Origin: CAVPLM01 sp963713545
GTDB taxonomy: Bacteria > Actinomycetota > Thermoleophilia > RBG-16-64-13
Assembly (NCBI GenBank): GCA_963713545.1
Contig: CAVQME010000010.1
Location: forward strand, 310,001 to 374,000
Length of the DNA stretch: 64,000 nucleotides
Direction: 5' to 3'
Positions 51,193 through 60,856 of this stretch are shown piece by piece. The notes beneath the pieces are model-generated. The model saw nothing but the letters and a program-made list of their open reading frames with translations. It was not told the DNA's origin and did not search any database. Numbering within the stretch: the first letter of the stretch is position 1; the number at the start of each line of letters is the position of its first letter. The translations under genes and the position numbers were made by a program.

Positions 51193-53347
51193 GTGAGCGG
51201 ACCCAGACAGCCAGCCCGAGCAGGACGAACGTCTTCCCGAGGGGAATGGAGCCGACTCTTCAGCGGTCGACCTCACCAGTCCCTCCCTCCTTGTCAACCG
51301 GGAGATCAGTCAGCTCCGGTTCTTCTACCGGGTACTGGAAGAGGCTGAGGACGAGTCGGTCCCACTCCTCGAGCGGATCAAGTTCCTCAGCATCCTGGGG
51401 TCGATCCTGTCCGAGTTCTTCATGGTGAGAGTGGCCGGTCTCAAGCAGCAGGTCGCCGCCGGGGTCACATCGCGGTCACCCGACGGGTTGACCCCGAGCG
51501 AGCAACTGGCGGCGATCCGGCCGATGGCACAGGAGCTCATGGCCGCCTCGCGTGTCTGCTTCCACCATGTCCTGAGCCGGCTCGAGGACGAGGGAATGTG
51601 CATCGTCGACTACCAGGATCTCACCCCCGAGCAGAAGGCCAGGGCGCAGTCGTACTTCCAGGACAACGTGTTTCCCATCCTTACTCCTCTGGCCTACGAC
51701 CCTTCCCGACCGTTCCCGTTCATCTCCAATATGAGTCTCAATCTCGCCGTCATCGTGCGCGACGAGTCGGGCAGGGAGAGGTTCGCGCGGGTGAAGGTAC
51801 CCAGCACGCTGCCCCGGCTCATTCCTGTCTCGGTCGAGTCCGGCCGCGATCCGGGCAAGAGCGTCTGCTTGGTGTGGCTCGAGCAGGTGGTCGCAGCTTA
51901 CCTAGCCGAGCTGTTCCCGGGCCTCAACATCGTCGATGCACATCTTTTCCGTGTCACCCGTGACGCTGACATCGAGATCCAGGAGTTGGAAGCTTCCGAC
52001 CTGCTCGAGACCGTGGAGTACTTCGTCCGCCGCCGGCGTTTCGGTTCGGTGGTGAGGCTCGTGATCGACCAGCAGATGCCGGATTACGTCCAGTCTATCC
52101 TTACCAAGAACCTGCGGGTCACACCCGAGGATGTCTACCAGGTCGACCTTCCTCTCGCCATGAGCAACCTTGGGACCCTCTACGGCCACAGCCGGCCCGA
52201 CCTCAAAGATGCTTCCTTCGTGCCCAGGGACCCGGTCGGCCTCGAGGAGGTGGAGGGGACCGACGTCTTCGCTGCCATCCGCCGACAAGACATCCTGCTC
52301 CATCATCCGTACGAGTCGTTCGAGCCCGTGGTCGAATTCCTGGAAACGGCTGCCTGCGACCCGCACGTGATGGCGATCAAGCAGACCCTGTACCGGGTGG
52401 GACGGAACTCACCCGTGGTCGCCGCTCTTCTCCAAGCAGCGCGGAACGGGAAAGAGGTCGCCGTCCTCGTGGAGCTCAAGGCGCGTTTTGACGAGGAGAG
52501 CAACATCGAGTGGGCGAGGGCGCTGGAGAAAGAGGGGGTGCACGTAGTCTACGGACCCATAAAGATGAAGGTCCACTCGAAAACTACGCTGGTGGTACGC
52601 CGGGAAGGGGAGCACATCCGCCGCTACGTCCACCTTTCCACCGGGAACTACAACGCGGTGACAGCTCTCCAGTACACCGACCTCGGCTTCTTCACCTGCA
52701 AGGAGGAGTTCGGGGAAGACGCGAGCGATCTGTTCAATTACCTCACCGGATACTCGAAACACGAGGAATACCGCAAACTGATCGTCGCTCCCTTCAACTT
52801 GCGCGGGCAGATGGAAGCCCTCATCCGCAGGGAGATGGCCTTGGCCGAGCGAGGGGAGGTAGCCCGGTTGATCTTCAAGATCAACTCGCTGGTCGACAGG
52901 AAGATGATCGCCTTGCTGTATGAGGCGTCGCAGGCGGGGGTCAGGTGCGATCTTGTCGTGCGTGGCATCTGTTGCCTGCGCCCAGGAGTGCCCGGGGTGA
53001 GCGACAACATCGAGGTAACGAGCATCGTCGGCCGGTTCTTGGAGCACAGCCGCATCTACTACTTCCACAATGGCGGCGCTGAGGAGTGCTACCTGGGCAG
53101 CGCCGACCTCATGCCCAGGAACATCGAGCGCCGGGTGGAGATCCTCTTCCCGGTCGAGGACCCCGACATCATCCGCAGGCTCCGCTACGAGATACTCGAG
53201 ACCTACCTAAGGGATAACGTCAAGGCGCGGGTCATGCTACCTGACGGAACCTATGAACGCGCCCCGCGAGCGCCGGAGGCCCCGGCTGTGGACAGTCAGG
53301 AGTGGTTCATCCAGAACGGGTCGCAGCAGGGCGGGAGGATCTGGTAG
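51193..53347 (+). CDS. ppk: Polyphosphate kinase 1, N-terminus frameshifted
   Basis: This enzyme makes polyphosphate from ATP. The body is intact: NREISQLRFFYRVLEEAEDE, EFFMVRVAGLKQQ, FDEESNIEWARALEKEGVHV, MKVHSKTTLVVRR with the phosphohistidine region, VHLSTGNYNAVTALQYTD, VRGICCLRPGVPG and YLGSADLMPRNIERRVE. The frame is open from 51197 to 53347 (about 716 codons, usual for Ppk1), but it contains no ATG, GTG or TTG before 51422. GTG 51193, after GGGAGG, lies one frame off. Its distance to the stop is one base over a multiple of three, so an extra base between about 51,196 and 51,280 would explain it. A start at ATG 51422 would cut off conserved N-terminal residues. Confidence 0.9.
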
Positions 53348-53349
53348 CC

Positions 53350-53826
53350 GTGGATCTCTATTTCTTCAGGCACGCAAAGGCCGTGTCGCGCACCGCCTGG
53401 GACCGCGACGACTCGGAACGCCCCCTCGCCGAGCAGGGACGGGAGGAAGCGGCGCGCATGGCCGGCTTCATCGCCAAGCTGGGCCTCGCGATCGATGCGA
53501 TCGTGAGCAGTCCGTACGCACGTGCCCACGAGACCGCCGAGATCATGGCTCAGCACCTCAACATGCACGACAGGCTCATCTCAGACGAGCGGGTGATCCC
53601 CGGCTTCGACCTCGAAGAACTGAGCGACATCCTGAAGGACTATCCCGATGCCCGGGCTCTCATGTTCGTGGGCCACGAACCTGACTTCTCCAACATCGTC
53701 GCCCGGCTCGTTGGAGGCCGGGTCGTCTTCAAGAAGGGAGGTATGGCCTACGTTGAGTGTCCTGAGTCGTCTCTCCGCAAGGCTACGCTCGTTTGGCTGG
53801 TTCAACCGTCCGTCCTGGGGGTCTGA
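53350..53826 (+). CDS. sixA: SixA-like phosphohistidine phosphatase
   Basis: This 158-residue histidine phosphatase has the RHG-like motif FFRHAKAVSRTAWDRDD near its N-terminus, RPLAEQGREEAARMAGFI, SSPYARAHETAEIM and the second His in MFVGHEPDFSNIVARL. It starts at GTG 53350, three bases after the ppk stop; an upstream in-frame ATG lies inside ppk. SixA removes phosphate from His on signalling or PTS proteins. Here its place between ppk and a CYTH-CHAD gene is a common cluster, so it may act in polyphosphate-related control instead. Confidence 0.9.
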   Translation: MDLYFFRHAKAVSRTAWDRDDSERPLAEQGREEAARMAGFIAKLGLAIDAIVSSPYARAHETAEIMAQHLNMHDRLISDERVIPGFDLEELSDILKDYPDARALMFVGHEPDFSNIVARLVGGRVVFKKGGMAYVECPESSLRKATLVWLVQPSVLGV

Positions 53827-53827
53827 G

Positions 53828-55753
53828 ATGGAGATCGAAGCGAAGTTCCGGGCTCCCGACGCAGTCATGCTGGAGCGGCTGGGCGAAGCCACAGACCTGG
53901 CGGGATACCCCATCTTCGCCGGACGCACGGAGCAATTGGGCGACACCTATCTGGACACAGAGAGTTGGCAGATGCTGACGGCGGGCTACGCGTGCCGCCG
54001 GCGCTTGGTCGAAGGCCGTATCCTCGTGTCGGTGAAGCAGGTCCTCGGCCGGACAGATGTCGTGCACCGACGCGAAGAACTAGAGGTGGACCTGCCGGGA
54101 GACATCCCGCCCTCGGATTGGCCGGACAGCGAGGCCCGGACCCGGGTCCTCGGTATCATCGGCGATCAACCCTTCAAGGAGATGCTCACCCTCAGCCAGA
54201 CCCGCTCGACCCGCTGGGTGGGCACGATCGACCGTCCGCTGGCCGAGATCAGTCTGGACGAGGTGCGCTTGGAGCCGTCGGGGACCGTCTTCCACGAGGT
54301 GGAAGTGGAGCTCATGAAGGCGGGCACCGAAGACGACCTGGCTGCGCTGGCAAAGGCGCTCCAGACCGAGTGGGCACTGGAGCCCGAGCCACTGTCGAAG
54401 TTCGAGCGGGCATTGGCGGCGTCGGGGCTAGGCGCCGCCCGCGAAGCGACCGAAGAGGCGTCGGCGGAGACATCGGTCGACGCGCCCGAAGACGAGACGC
54501 CGACCGAGAGTGAGATGCCGGCGGAAGACGAGACGCCGACCGAGAGCGAGACCACGGCTGAAGAAGTAGATGGGGCCCCGCCCGCCGATGACCGGCCGGC
54601 GGACGCGACGCTCGAGGTCGAGCCGGCGGCGGAAGCCGCGCTCGACAGTGAGATCCCAGCCGAAGTGCCACCCGAGGATCAGGCGGGACCGGACGACGTT
54701 CTTGAACCGGTCACCACGCGCTCGCGCAAAAAGGGTGAACGCGTCCCCTTCCTCGGTGATGGCCTGGAAGTCCTCACGAAACCCGGCATCAGCCCCGACG
54801 ACACCATGAGCGAGGCGGCCAATAAGCTCCTCCTTTTCCATCTTCAGCGGATGATGCAGCACGAGCCCGGCACGCGCGAGGGAGAGGATGCGGAAGAGCT
54901 TCACGACATGAGGGTGGCCACCCGGCGGATGCGCGCGGCATTGCGCGTTTTCGCGGACTATCTGGACGCCGGCGAATACAAGCCGTTCCTCAAGCAGATG
55001 CGAACTACAGGGCGCGAGTTGGGGGCCGTTCGCGATCTCGACGTCTTCAGCATCAAGACACAGAAGTACATCGATTCCCTGCCCCCGGAGGAACAATCGG
55101 GGCTCGATCCGCTCATGGAAGCGTGGGCCGAAGAGAGGGAACGGGCCCGGGAGGAATTGATCGCCTACCTCGACAGCGCTCGCTACCAACGCTTCAAGGA
55201 GAAGTTCGAGCACTTCCTGCGTACGCCCGGGGCCGGCGCCGGACGAGCCTTCGGAGCCGCGGGCGAGCCGCTTCCGACAAGGGTAGGTGACGTGCTCCCC
55301 GGAATCCTGTTCGAGCGACTGGCCAGCGTGAGGGCGTTCGACCAGCTGATCACCCGGCCTGATGCTCCGCTCTCCCGCTTCCACGAGCTGCGCATCGCCA
55401 GCAAGGGGCTACGCTACACCCTGGAGTTCTTCCAGGAGGCGCTGGGGCCGGAAAGCAAGCCGCTCATCGAAACGACCAAGGTCGTGCAAGACCATCTCGG
55501 AGACCTGCAGGACGCCGTGGTCACCTGCGACGTGCTGCTGGGTTTCCTTGGCTCGGGTACTTGGGGACCTCCTCGCTCGACCAAGAAGGATGGCCGTTCG
55601 CCCTTCCCGGTCAACGCCCCTGGGGTGGCCGCCTTCCTGGCGGTAAAGCAGACCGAGATAATGACTCTGATGGCGACCTTCGGGCCGGTCTGGGACGAGA
55701 TACGGTCCGCCAAGTTCAGCGGGCCAATGGCGGCGCTTCTGGGAGCCCTGTGA
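53828..55753 (+). CDS. CYTH-CHAD domain protein
   Basis: This 641-residue protein has three parts. Residues 1 to about 195 are a CYTH (triphosphate tunnel) domain starting with the diagnostic MEIEAKFRAPD and with LEVDLPGDIPPSD and VFHEVEVELMKAG. Residues about 200-300 form a highly acidic, Glu/Thr/Pro/Ala-rich linker with repeats of DETPTESE. Residues about 310-641 are a CHAD domain (LHDMRVATRRMRAALRVFAD, LGAVRDLDVFSIK, FHELRIASKGLRYTLEFFQE, VVQDHLGDLQDAVVTCDVLL), whose conserved His and Arg/Lys bind polyphosphate. The CYTH part may hydrolyse inorganic triphosphate. ATG 53828 follows the sixA stop by one base, so ppk-sixA-CYTH-CHAD is one operon. The substrate is inferred from family knowledge. 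Confidence 0.92.
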   Translation: MEIEAKFRAPDAVMLERLGEATDLAGYPIFAGRTEQLGDTYLDTESWQMLTAGYACRRRLVEGRILVSVKQVLGRTDVVHRREELEVDLPGDIPPSDWPDSEARTRVLGIIGDQPFKEMLTLSQTRSTRWVGTIDRPLAEISLDEVRLEPSGTVFHEVEVELMKAGTEDDLAALAKALQTEWALEPEPLSKFERALAASGLGAAREATEEASAETSVDAPEDETPTESEMPAEDETPTESETTAEEVDGAPPADDRPADATLEVEPAAEAALDSEIPAEVPPEDQAGPDDVLEPVTTRSRKKGERVPFLGDGLEVLTKPGISPDDTMSEAANKLLLFHLQRMMQHEPGTREGEDAEELHDMRVATRRMRAALRVFADYLDAGEYKPFLKQMRTTGRELGAVRDLDVFSIKTQKYIDSLPPEEQSGLDPLMEAWAEERERAREELIAYLDSARYQRFKEKFEHFLRTPGAGAGRAFGAAGEPLPTRVGDVLPGILFERLASVRAFDQLITRPDAPLSRFHELRIASKGLRYTLEFFQEALGPESKPLIETTKVVQDHLGDLQDAVVTCDVLLGFLGSGTWGPPRSTKKDGRSPFPVNAPGVAAFLAVKQTEIMTLMATFGPVWDEIRSAKFSGPMAALLGAL

Positions 55754-55769
55754 CCGAGGCCGTCTGCCG

Positions 55770-57380
55770 CTAGTGGCCTGACGGGCACGGGTGGGGATAG
55801 CCAGATCCGTTGACCTCGACCGTCAGCCTGCGGCCGAGAGTCTTTTCGACGGCCCGCTCCCGCGTCTCCAGACCCCAAAGCTCGAGCTGAGCGTCACCGC
55901 TCGCCTCTATCTGAAGGATGAGCCGTTTGGGCTCCGACGCCAGCAGGCGAGCGTGGGTGACCACTCTCTGATGGCTCCGGTCGAGACTCTCCACCAGGCG
56001 TACGATGAGGCTGAGCCAGCTCACGAGGGAGCGTGCACCGTTGTCCAGTGACGCGTAGCCATGTCTCTTCGCGCTTGGCAGTCCTTTGCGATGGAAGAGC
56101 GCGGTCAAGGCTATGATCTCGATCTCCTCTTGATAGAAACCGAGGAGATCGGCGTTCCCGATGAGGTAGTACGAGTGCAGGTGGTGGTTGCCGTAGGAGA
56201 GGAACGAACCGATGTCGTGCAGAAGTGCCGCGTAGTTGAGCAGCTCCCGCTCCCACTCACCATAGTGGTGCAGACCGGCGTCGCGGGCGCTATCGAAAAG
56301 CTCCAGCGCCAGCCGAGCGGCGTTGCGGGCATGCAGCTCGTCGAAGTTGCAGGTCCGCCCCAGCTGGAGGACGCTTCTCTCCCGCACCGAAAGCCGCTCC
56401 ATATCGTGCGACTCCTGAGCGAGGTAGTCCACCAGCATGCCTTCGCGGAGACCCGCCGCCCGGATCACCCGGATCTCGGAGAAGCCGAGTTCTTCGAGCA
56501 TGGTCTCCAATATGGCAGCCCCGCTGACAATTATGTCGGCCCGGTCGGGGTTCAGCCCGGGAAGCCGGCGCCGCTCCTCTAGGGTCAAAGCGCACAGCAT
56601 CGCCGAGACCCGGCGAAGATCGGCTAGGGTCAGAATGTCCTCGACCCCTTCGCCGCCCCCCGGCAGCGCGCGAGCCGCGATGGACGCCAGATTTTGGATC
56701 GTCCCCGACGTACCGAATACCAGCTCAGCGTTGAGCCGCTTCACGTGATAGACCGTATGGATTGCCGCATGACGGACATGCTGGCGCAGCAGTCGATAAC
56801 GCTCAGGTGAGATCGGAAGCGCCTCATCCGGGCTGAGGAGCTTGGTGGTGAGCCTCACCGCGCCGGCGCTGATCGAGTCCAGGTACTCGTACTGGTGCTG
56901 CCCGCCGACCACCACCTCGGTGCTTCCGCCCCCGATGTCGAGGAAGACAGCCTTCATTGAGCCGAGGTGGACGAAGTGAGTCAGGCCGGAGTAGATGAGA
57001 CGTGCCTCTTCCCTACCCGAGATGACATGCACCGGAAGGCCCGCCTCCTCCCTCAACCGCAGGAGGAAGCCCTCCTTGTTAACGGCCTCTCTCGTCGCTG
57101 AAGTCGCCACCGCCACGATCTCCTCCGCCCCATGCGATCGCGCCAACTCGACGAAGCGACGGCACACGAGCACTGCGCGATCCACCGGGCCGGGCTGCAG
57201 CCTGCCCTCCACGAACTCGCCCTCCCCCAGCCGCACCGGCTCCCGTTGCGCCGTGACGACCGAGTAGGAGTGGTTCGGGACCAGCCGGGCCACCAGGAGA
57301 CGGATAGCATTGGTGCCGATGTCGATGAAACCGACCGTCCGGCTTGCGACCGCCGCTGGGATGGTCAGTGTATCTACCAA
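55770..57380 (-). CDS. ppx: Ppx/GppA exopolyphosphatase with C-terminal HD-like domain
   Basis: This 536-residue phosphatase degrades polyphosphate or pppGpp. Motifs: GFIDIGTNAIRLLVARLVPN, VAVATSATREAVNKEGFLLR, VHVISGREEARLIYSGLTH, VFLDIGGGSTEVVVGG and ELVFGTSGTIQNLASIAARA. The C-terminal half has an HD-like domain (ELLNYAALLHDIGSFLSYGN; HHLHSYYLIGNADLLGF). The start is TTG 57380, eight bases after GGGGGAG. It converges on the CYTH-CHAD gene with a 16-bp gap and completes the set of polyphosphate synthesis, binding and breakdown genes. Its length matches long Ppx proteins. Confidence 0.93.
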   Translation of the reverse strand: MVDTLTIPAAVASRTVGFIDIGTNAIRLLVARLVPNHSYSVVTAQREPVRLGEGEFVEGRLQPGPVDRAVLVCRRFVELARSHGAEEIVAVATSATREAVNKEGFLLRLREEAGLPVHVISGREEARLIYSGLTHFVHLGSMKAVFLDIGGGSTEVVVGGQHQYEYLDSISAGAVRLTTKLLSPDEALPISPERYRLLRQHVRHAAIHTVYHVKRLNAELVFGTSGTIQNLASIAARALPGGGEGVEDILTLADLRRVSAMLCALTLEERRRLPGLNPDRADIIVSGAAILETMLEELGFSEIRVIRAAGLREGMLVDYLAQESHDMERLSVRERSVLQLGRTCNFDELHARNAARLALELFDSARDAGLHHYGEWERELLNYAALLHDIGSFLSYGNHHLHSYYLIGNADLLGFYQEEIEIIALTALFHRKGLPSAKRHGYASLDNGARSLVSWLSLIVRLVESLDRSHQRVVTHARLLASEPKRLILQIEASGDAQLELWGLETRERAVEKTLGRRLTVEVNGSGYPHPCPSGH

Positions 57381-57615
57381 GTCTCATCTCCCCCGGGGCG
57401 AGGACTCTTACCGATCTCGGACCAACGGACTTTGCCTCAGCACGCGCATCACTATGTTACAGAAGGGCAAAAGCCATGTGAAAAACGGGTAGGCACCCGC
57501 CGGTATCTCTGCGGATCACGACCCGATCCCCACTCCGAGCCCACGTTTCCGTTTGAACAGCGGGCCCCAATGGAACCTATGAAGAGAAATATCACCTGAT
57601 CATGGCGGAGGAAGC

Positions 57616-58803
57616 ATGAGCGGCGAACTGCACTTTACTGCGGAAGAGGCGGCCGCGATCGGCGCAGAGCTGGGCATCGACTGGAAAGCCTTCGGCGTGG
57701 AGCAGTTCCGCAAGGGCCTGGACGTAGAGCTCGAGCATGGGCTCGTCGATCCGGATACGAATGTCTCGAGCGACGATCCGCTTACCACCGGGAAGATCGC
57801 ACTGGCCCATTTGCGGGAGTTCCCGGACTACTACGACCGTCTGGAAGAGATGGAAGTTGAAGCGGAGGCATTCTGGGAGGGTGGCGAAGGAACGGGGGCT
57901 GAACCTTCGCCGGCGTCTTCCGCCGACCAGCCCGAGGAAGCCTCGAAGGAAGAACGCTGTCATCAGCAAAGCTCGATCAAGAGGGAGAACGAGTACATGG
58001 GCGACTACCTGCAACGAGAAGACGCGCCGTTCGGTGCGGAGGTATGGGAACTCTTGGACACGACCGTGGCCGGAGTGGCCGCGAGTCAACTGTCGGTTCG
58101 CCGCATCGTGGAAACCGTAGGTCCCTATGGGTACGGATTCAAACAGTTGCCCGGGAACGACGAGGTGGTGGCCGAACAGGACGGAGTCAGCATCGCGGCC
58201 AGCCGGGCGATACCCGTCATGCAGCTCTCGGCCAGCTTCGTGCTTCCCCGCCGGGACCTGGCGGCATTCAAGGCCACCCACGTCAATCCCGACCTTGCGC
58301 CGGCCGTCAAGGCGACACTGGCTATGGCCGCCCAGGAGGACAAGGTCCTGCTCGAAGGATCGAAGAAGAACGGCCTGGCCGGACTGACCAACACTGAGGG
58401 CATCTGCAAGGTCTCGCTCGGTGACTGGACCAAGATCGGAGCCGCCGCGGACAATCTGATAGAGGCAGTCTCGGTGCTCGACAAGGCCGGCTTCCACGGA
58501 CCGTACGCGCTCGCCCTCGCTCCAGACAAATACAATCTGCTCTTCCGCATGTACCCGCAGGGCAGCGCGACCGAGCTCCAGCACCTGCACCAGTTGGTGA
58601 CCGGCGGCATCGTCAAAGCGCCGGCACTGGCATCAGGAGGGGTGCTGGTGGCGCAGGGCCCGCAGTATGTGGCCATCCTGGTGGGGCAGGACCTCCAGAT
58701 CGGCTTCGTCGGGCCGACCGCCGACCTCGGCTATGAGTTCACCCTGTCCGAGAGCTTGGCGCTCCAGGTATACGCGCCGCAGGCGATCTGCTTGCTCAAG
58801 TAG
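57616..58803 (+). CDS. Family 1 encapsulin shell protein fused to an N-terminal DUF5661-like domain
   Basis: This 395-residue fusion has residues 1 to about 88 as a small domain that looks like DUF5661 (LGIDWKAFGVEQFRKGLDVE, DDPLTTGKIALAHLREFPDY). It contains ExxH (Glu38-His41) and HxxE (His65-Glu68) pairs that could bind metal. A Pro/Ser/Glu-rich linker leads to residues 128-395, a family 1 encapsulin with the HK97 capsid fold: MGDYLQREDAPFGAEVWELL, VETVGPYGYGF, ASFVLPRRDL, FHGPYALALAPDKYN, LVGQDLQIGFVGP and LALQVYAPQAICLLK. In this family the shell N-terminus faces inward, so the extra domain would be inside. An internal ATG at 57997 with GAGGGAG nine bases upstream could give a separate 268-residue shell protein. 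The full-length start is ATG 57616 behind GGAGGAA. Confidence 0.9.
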   Translation: MSGELHFTAEEAAAIGAELGIDWKAFGVEQFRKGLDVELEHGLVDPDTNVSSDDPLTTGKIALAHLREFPDYYDRLEEMEVEAEAFWEGGEGTGAEPSPASSADQPEEASKEERCHQQSSIKRENEYMGDYLQREDAPFGAEVWELLDTTVAGVAASQLSVRRIVETVGPYGYGFKQLPGNDEVVAEQDGVSIAASRAIPVMQLSASFVLPRRDLAAFKATHVNPDLAPAVKATLAMAAQEDKVLLEGSKKNGLAGLTNTEGICKVSLGDWTKIGAAADNLIEAVSVLDKAGFHGPYALALAPDKYNLLFRMYPQGSATELQHLHQLVTGGIVKAPALASGGVLVAQGPQYVAILVGQDLQIGFVGPTADLGYEFTLSESLALQVYAPQAICLLK

Positions 58804-58873
58804 TCCGCGCGGCCGCGCTCAGCCCTCCTGCGCAGGTTGTCTCGCGCGAGACGACGAGGGCGAGGCACCCTGT

Positions 58874-58912
58874 CGCGATCCCCGGCCGCCGCAACGGTCG
58901 CCGGGGATCGCG
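58874..58912 (+). terminator. Terminator downstream of encapsulin
   Basis: A perfect 13-bp stem (58874-58886 with 58900-58912) with a 13-nt loop, followed by TCTCTCCTGTCCT. It isolates the encapsulin gene from the corrinoid operon. Confidence 0.65.
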
Positions 58913-59018
58913 TCTCTCCTGTCCTCGGTGGCAGGTCGAAGACCGCCGGCCCGGAACCACGTCCCGCCGCGCGGGATGCACCGGGCAGACAAGCCAGGCC
59001 CCGGCTTATCGAAACGCC

Positions 59019-59024
59019 TATAAT
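59019..59024 (+). promoter_or_regulatory. Candidate -10 of corrinoid operon 2
   Basis: A consensus TATAAT lies 45 nt upstream of the GTG start of the first methyltransferase gene. No good -35 is seen at the expected distance, so an activator may be needed. Confidence 0.4.
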
Positions 59025-59069
59025 CGAGCGTGCCGTCTACTGTCGCCACGCTAGAGCAAGGGGGTCATC

Positions 59070-60126
59070 GTGCGGTGTGACCAGATGTCGTCACAGGAGC
59101 GTTGGGAAGCCTTGGTCCGGGGGGACCCGGTGGACCGCGTACCCTGTCTGCAGTTCATCCTCGGCCATACGGCCGTCGTCAACGGCAAGCCGATCGCCAA
59201 GGTCTACGACGACGCGGCGGCCAGCCTGGCCTGCCAGCGTAACGCCATGCAGTTGTACGGCCACGACGGGCTGATACTGCACGGCTGGGCCAACGCGGGC
59301 GGGGCCGAGTTCGGGGGCGAGATCGAGTTCCCCTACCGCAAGTACACCGGTGCCCCCATGATGAAGCGTAGCCCGGTGCAAAGCGAAGATGACGCCTGGA
59401 ACCTTGCCGTGCCGGACGACGTGACCAAGGTGGGGACCATACCCGTGGCCCTCGAGTTCTCCCGGCTCCAGTACGAAGCCGGGATGCCCGTGACCATCCA
59501 GGTCGGCTCCCCTCTCACCTGGGCGGGCTCGGTATGCGGCGAAGAGCGGCTCATGCTCTGGATCATACGGAAACCCGAGTTGGTGCACCACGTGCTGCGG
59601 GTGATAACCGACTTCATCCTTAGGAAGGCCGATTTTTGGATCCGCGAGTTCGGGCCGGAGCGGCTCATGGCCTTCGACCTCTGCATCGAGACCAACAAGC
59701 TCTACTCCCCCAAGCAGTTCGAGGCCTTTGCCTTCCCCTACCTCAAAGAGATCCACGACCACACGACCGCTAAGGGGGTGGGCATCTTCCTCAGCCATAT
59801 CTGCGGGGAGCAGAACAAGAACCTACCCTTCTGGTCGCAGCTCAGCTACGGCAAACGGGGCATGGTAAGCGTGGGCAAGGAGGTGGCGCTCTCTACGGCG
59901 AGCCAAGCCTTCCCCCGACTGCGTGATCATGGGCAACGTCGATCCGATCACCGTGCAGGAGGGCTCCCCAGACGAGGTGTCCGCCCTCTGCAAGCACTGC
60001 ATCGAAGAGGGCAGAGACCATCCCGGTGGATATGCGCTCATGACCGGCTGCGAGGTGCCCCCTCAGGCGCCGCCGGTCAACGTGAGCCAGATGGTCGCGG
60101 CCTGCCGCGAGTTCGGACGCTACTAG
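59070..60126 (+). CDS. UroD-fold corrinoid methyltransferase A, frameshifted near 59915
   Basis: This MtaA/CmuA-like methyltransferase would act with the corrinoid protein encoded next. Motifs: DPVDRVPCLQFILGHTAVV, YGHDGLILHGWANAGGAEFG, PVTIQVGSPLTWAGSVCGEE and FLSHICGEQNKNLPFW, the HxC zinc motif. Near a run of five C at 59916-59920 the frame is lost; one base less gives DCVIMGNVDPITVQEGSPDE, the distant zinc Cys in ALMTGCEVPPQAPPVN, and the end at TAG 60126. The length is one base over a multiple of three and the corrected product (351 residues) matches its paralogue at 61184 (352). The GTG start at 59070 is supported by AAGGGGG and by the matching paralogue N-terminus. Confidence 0.85.
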
Positions 60127-60202
60127 GCCCCTGAGCACCGGACGCCGGGCCGCTCCATAACAGAGACCACCAGATACCAGACGTCGACAGGAGGTATGCA
60201 AG

Positions 60203-60847
60203 ATGGCAGACGAGACCACCGTCCTCGGGCAGCTCAAGCAGGCGGTGATGGACGGCGACGAGGAAGCGGCCGTCCAGGCGGCCACTGAGGCGGCCGCGAC
60301 CGGGATCGATCCTCAGAAGGCCATCATGGAAGGCTTGGCCGCCGGCATGGCCGAGATGGGCCGTCTCTACGAGGAGGGCGAGTGCTACGTGCCCGAGCTC
60401 ATGGTGTCGTCGGAGGCCCTCTACGCCGGCCTGGACATCTTGAAGCCGCTGGTGGTGGGCTCCGCGGCCGGGGCCGAAAGCAAGGGCGTGGTCGTGATCG
60501 GAGCGGTGCAGGGCGACATCCACGACATCGGCAAGAACCTGGTCAAGATGATGCTGGAGGTGAACGGCTTCGAGGTCCACGACCTGGGCCGCGACGTGCA
60601 GATGGAGCTGTTCATCGAGGAGGCGCAGCGGGTCGGCGCCGATCTCATGTGCCTCTCTGCTCTCATGACCACCACCATCATCGCTATCAAGGACTATCTG
60701 CCCGAGTTCAGGGCCAAGCTGCCCAACACCAAGATCATGATCGGGGGAGCGCCGCTCAACCAGCAACTAGCCGATGACTGGGGCGCCGACGGCTACGGCG
60801 AGAACGCCATGGAAGCGGCCCGAGTCGCGCTGCGGCTGGTGGGGTGA
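60203..60847 (+). CDS. Corrinoid (B12-binding) methyltransferase carrier protein 2
   Basis: This 214-residue MtaC/MtbC-like protein has a helical cap (ATGIDPQKAIMEGLAAGMAE; MGRLYEEGECYVPELMVSSE) and the B12 domain with VIGAVQGDIHDIGKNLVKMM, where DxHxxG supplies the cobalt His, then CLSALMTTTIIAIKDYL and IMIGGAPLNQQLADDWGADG. ATG 60203 follows AGGAGGT at good spacing. It sits between two HxC-type methyltransferase genes, so one may load the methyl group from the substrate and the other unload it. That division of labour is inferred. Its activation to Co(I) probably depends on the RACo-like protein encoded at 62244. Confidence 0.94.
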   Translation: MADETTVLGQLKQAVMDGDEEAAVQAATEAAATGIDPQKAIMEGLAAGMAEMGRLYEEGECYVPELMVSSEALYAGLDILKPLVVGSAAGAESKGVVVIGAVQGDIHDIGKNLVKMMLEVNGFEVHDLGRDVQMELFIEEAQRVGADLMCLSALMTTTIIAIKDYLPEFRAKLPNTKIMIGGAPLNQQLADDWGADGYGENAMEAARVALRLVG

Positions 60848-60856
60848 GGGGATACC

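Noticed and set aside
57997..58803. Prophage capsid gene
   Set aside because: The HK97-type fold fits, but no terminase, portal, protease or tail gene is near, and the sequence matches encapsulin motifs to its C-terminus.
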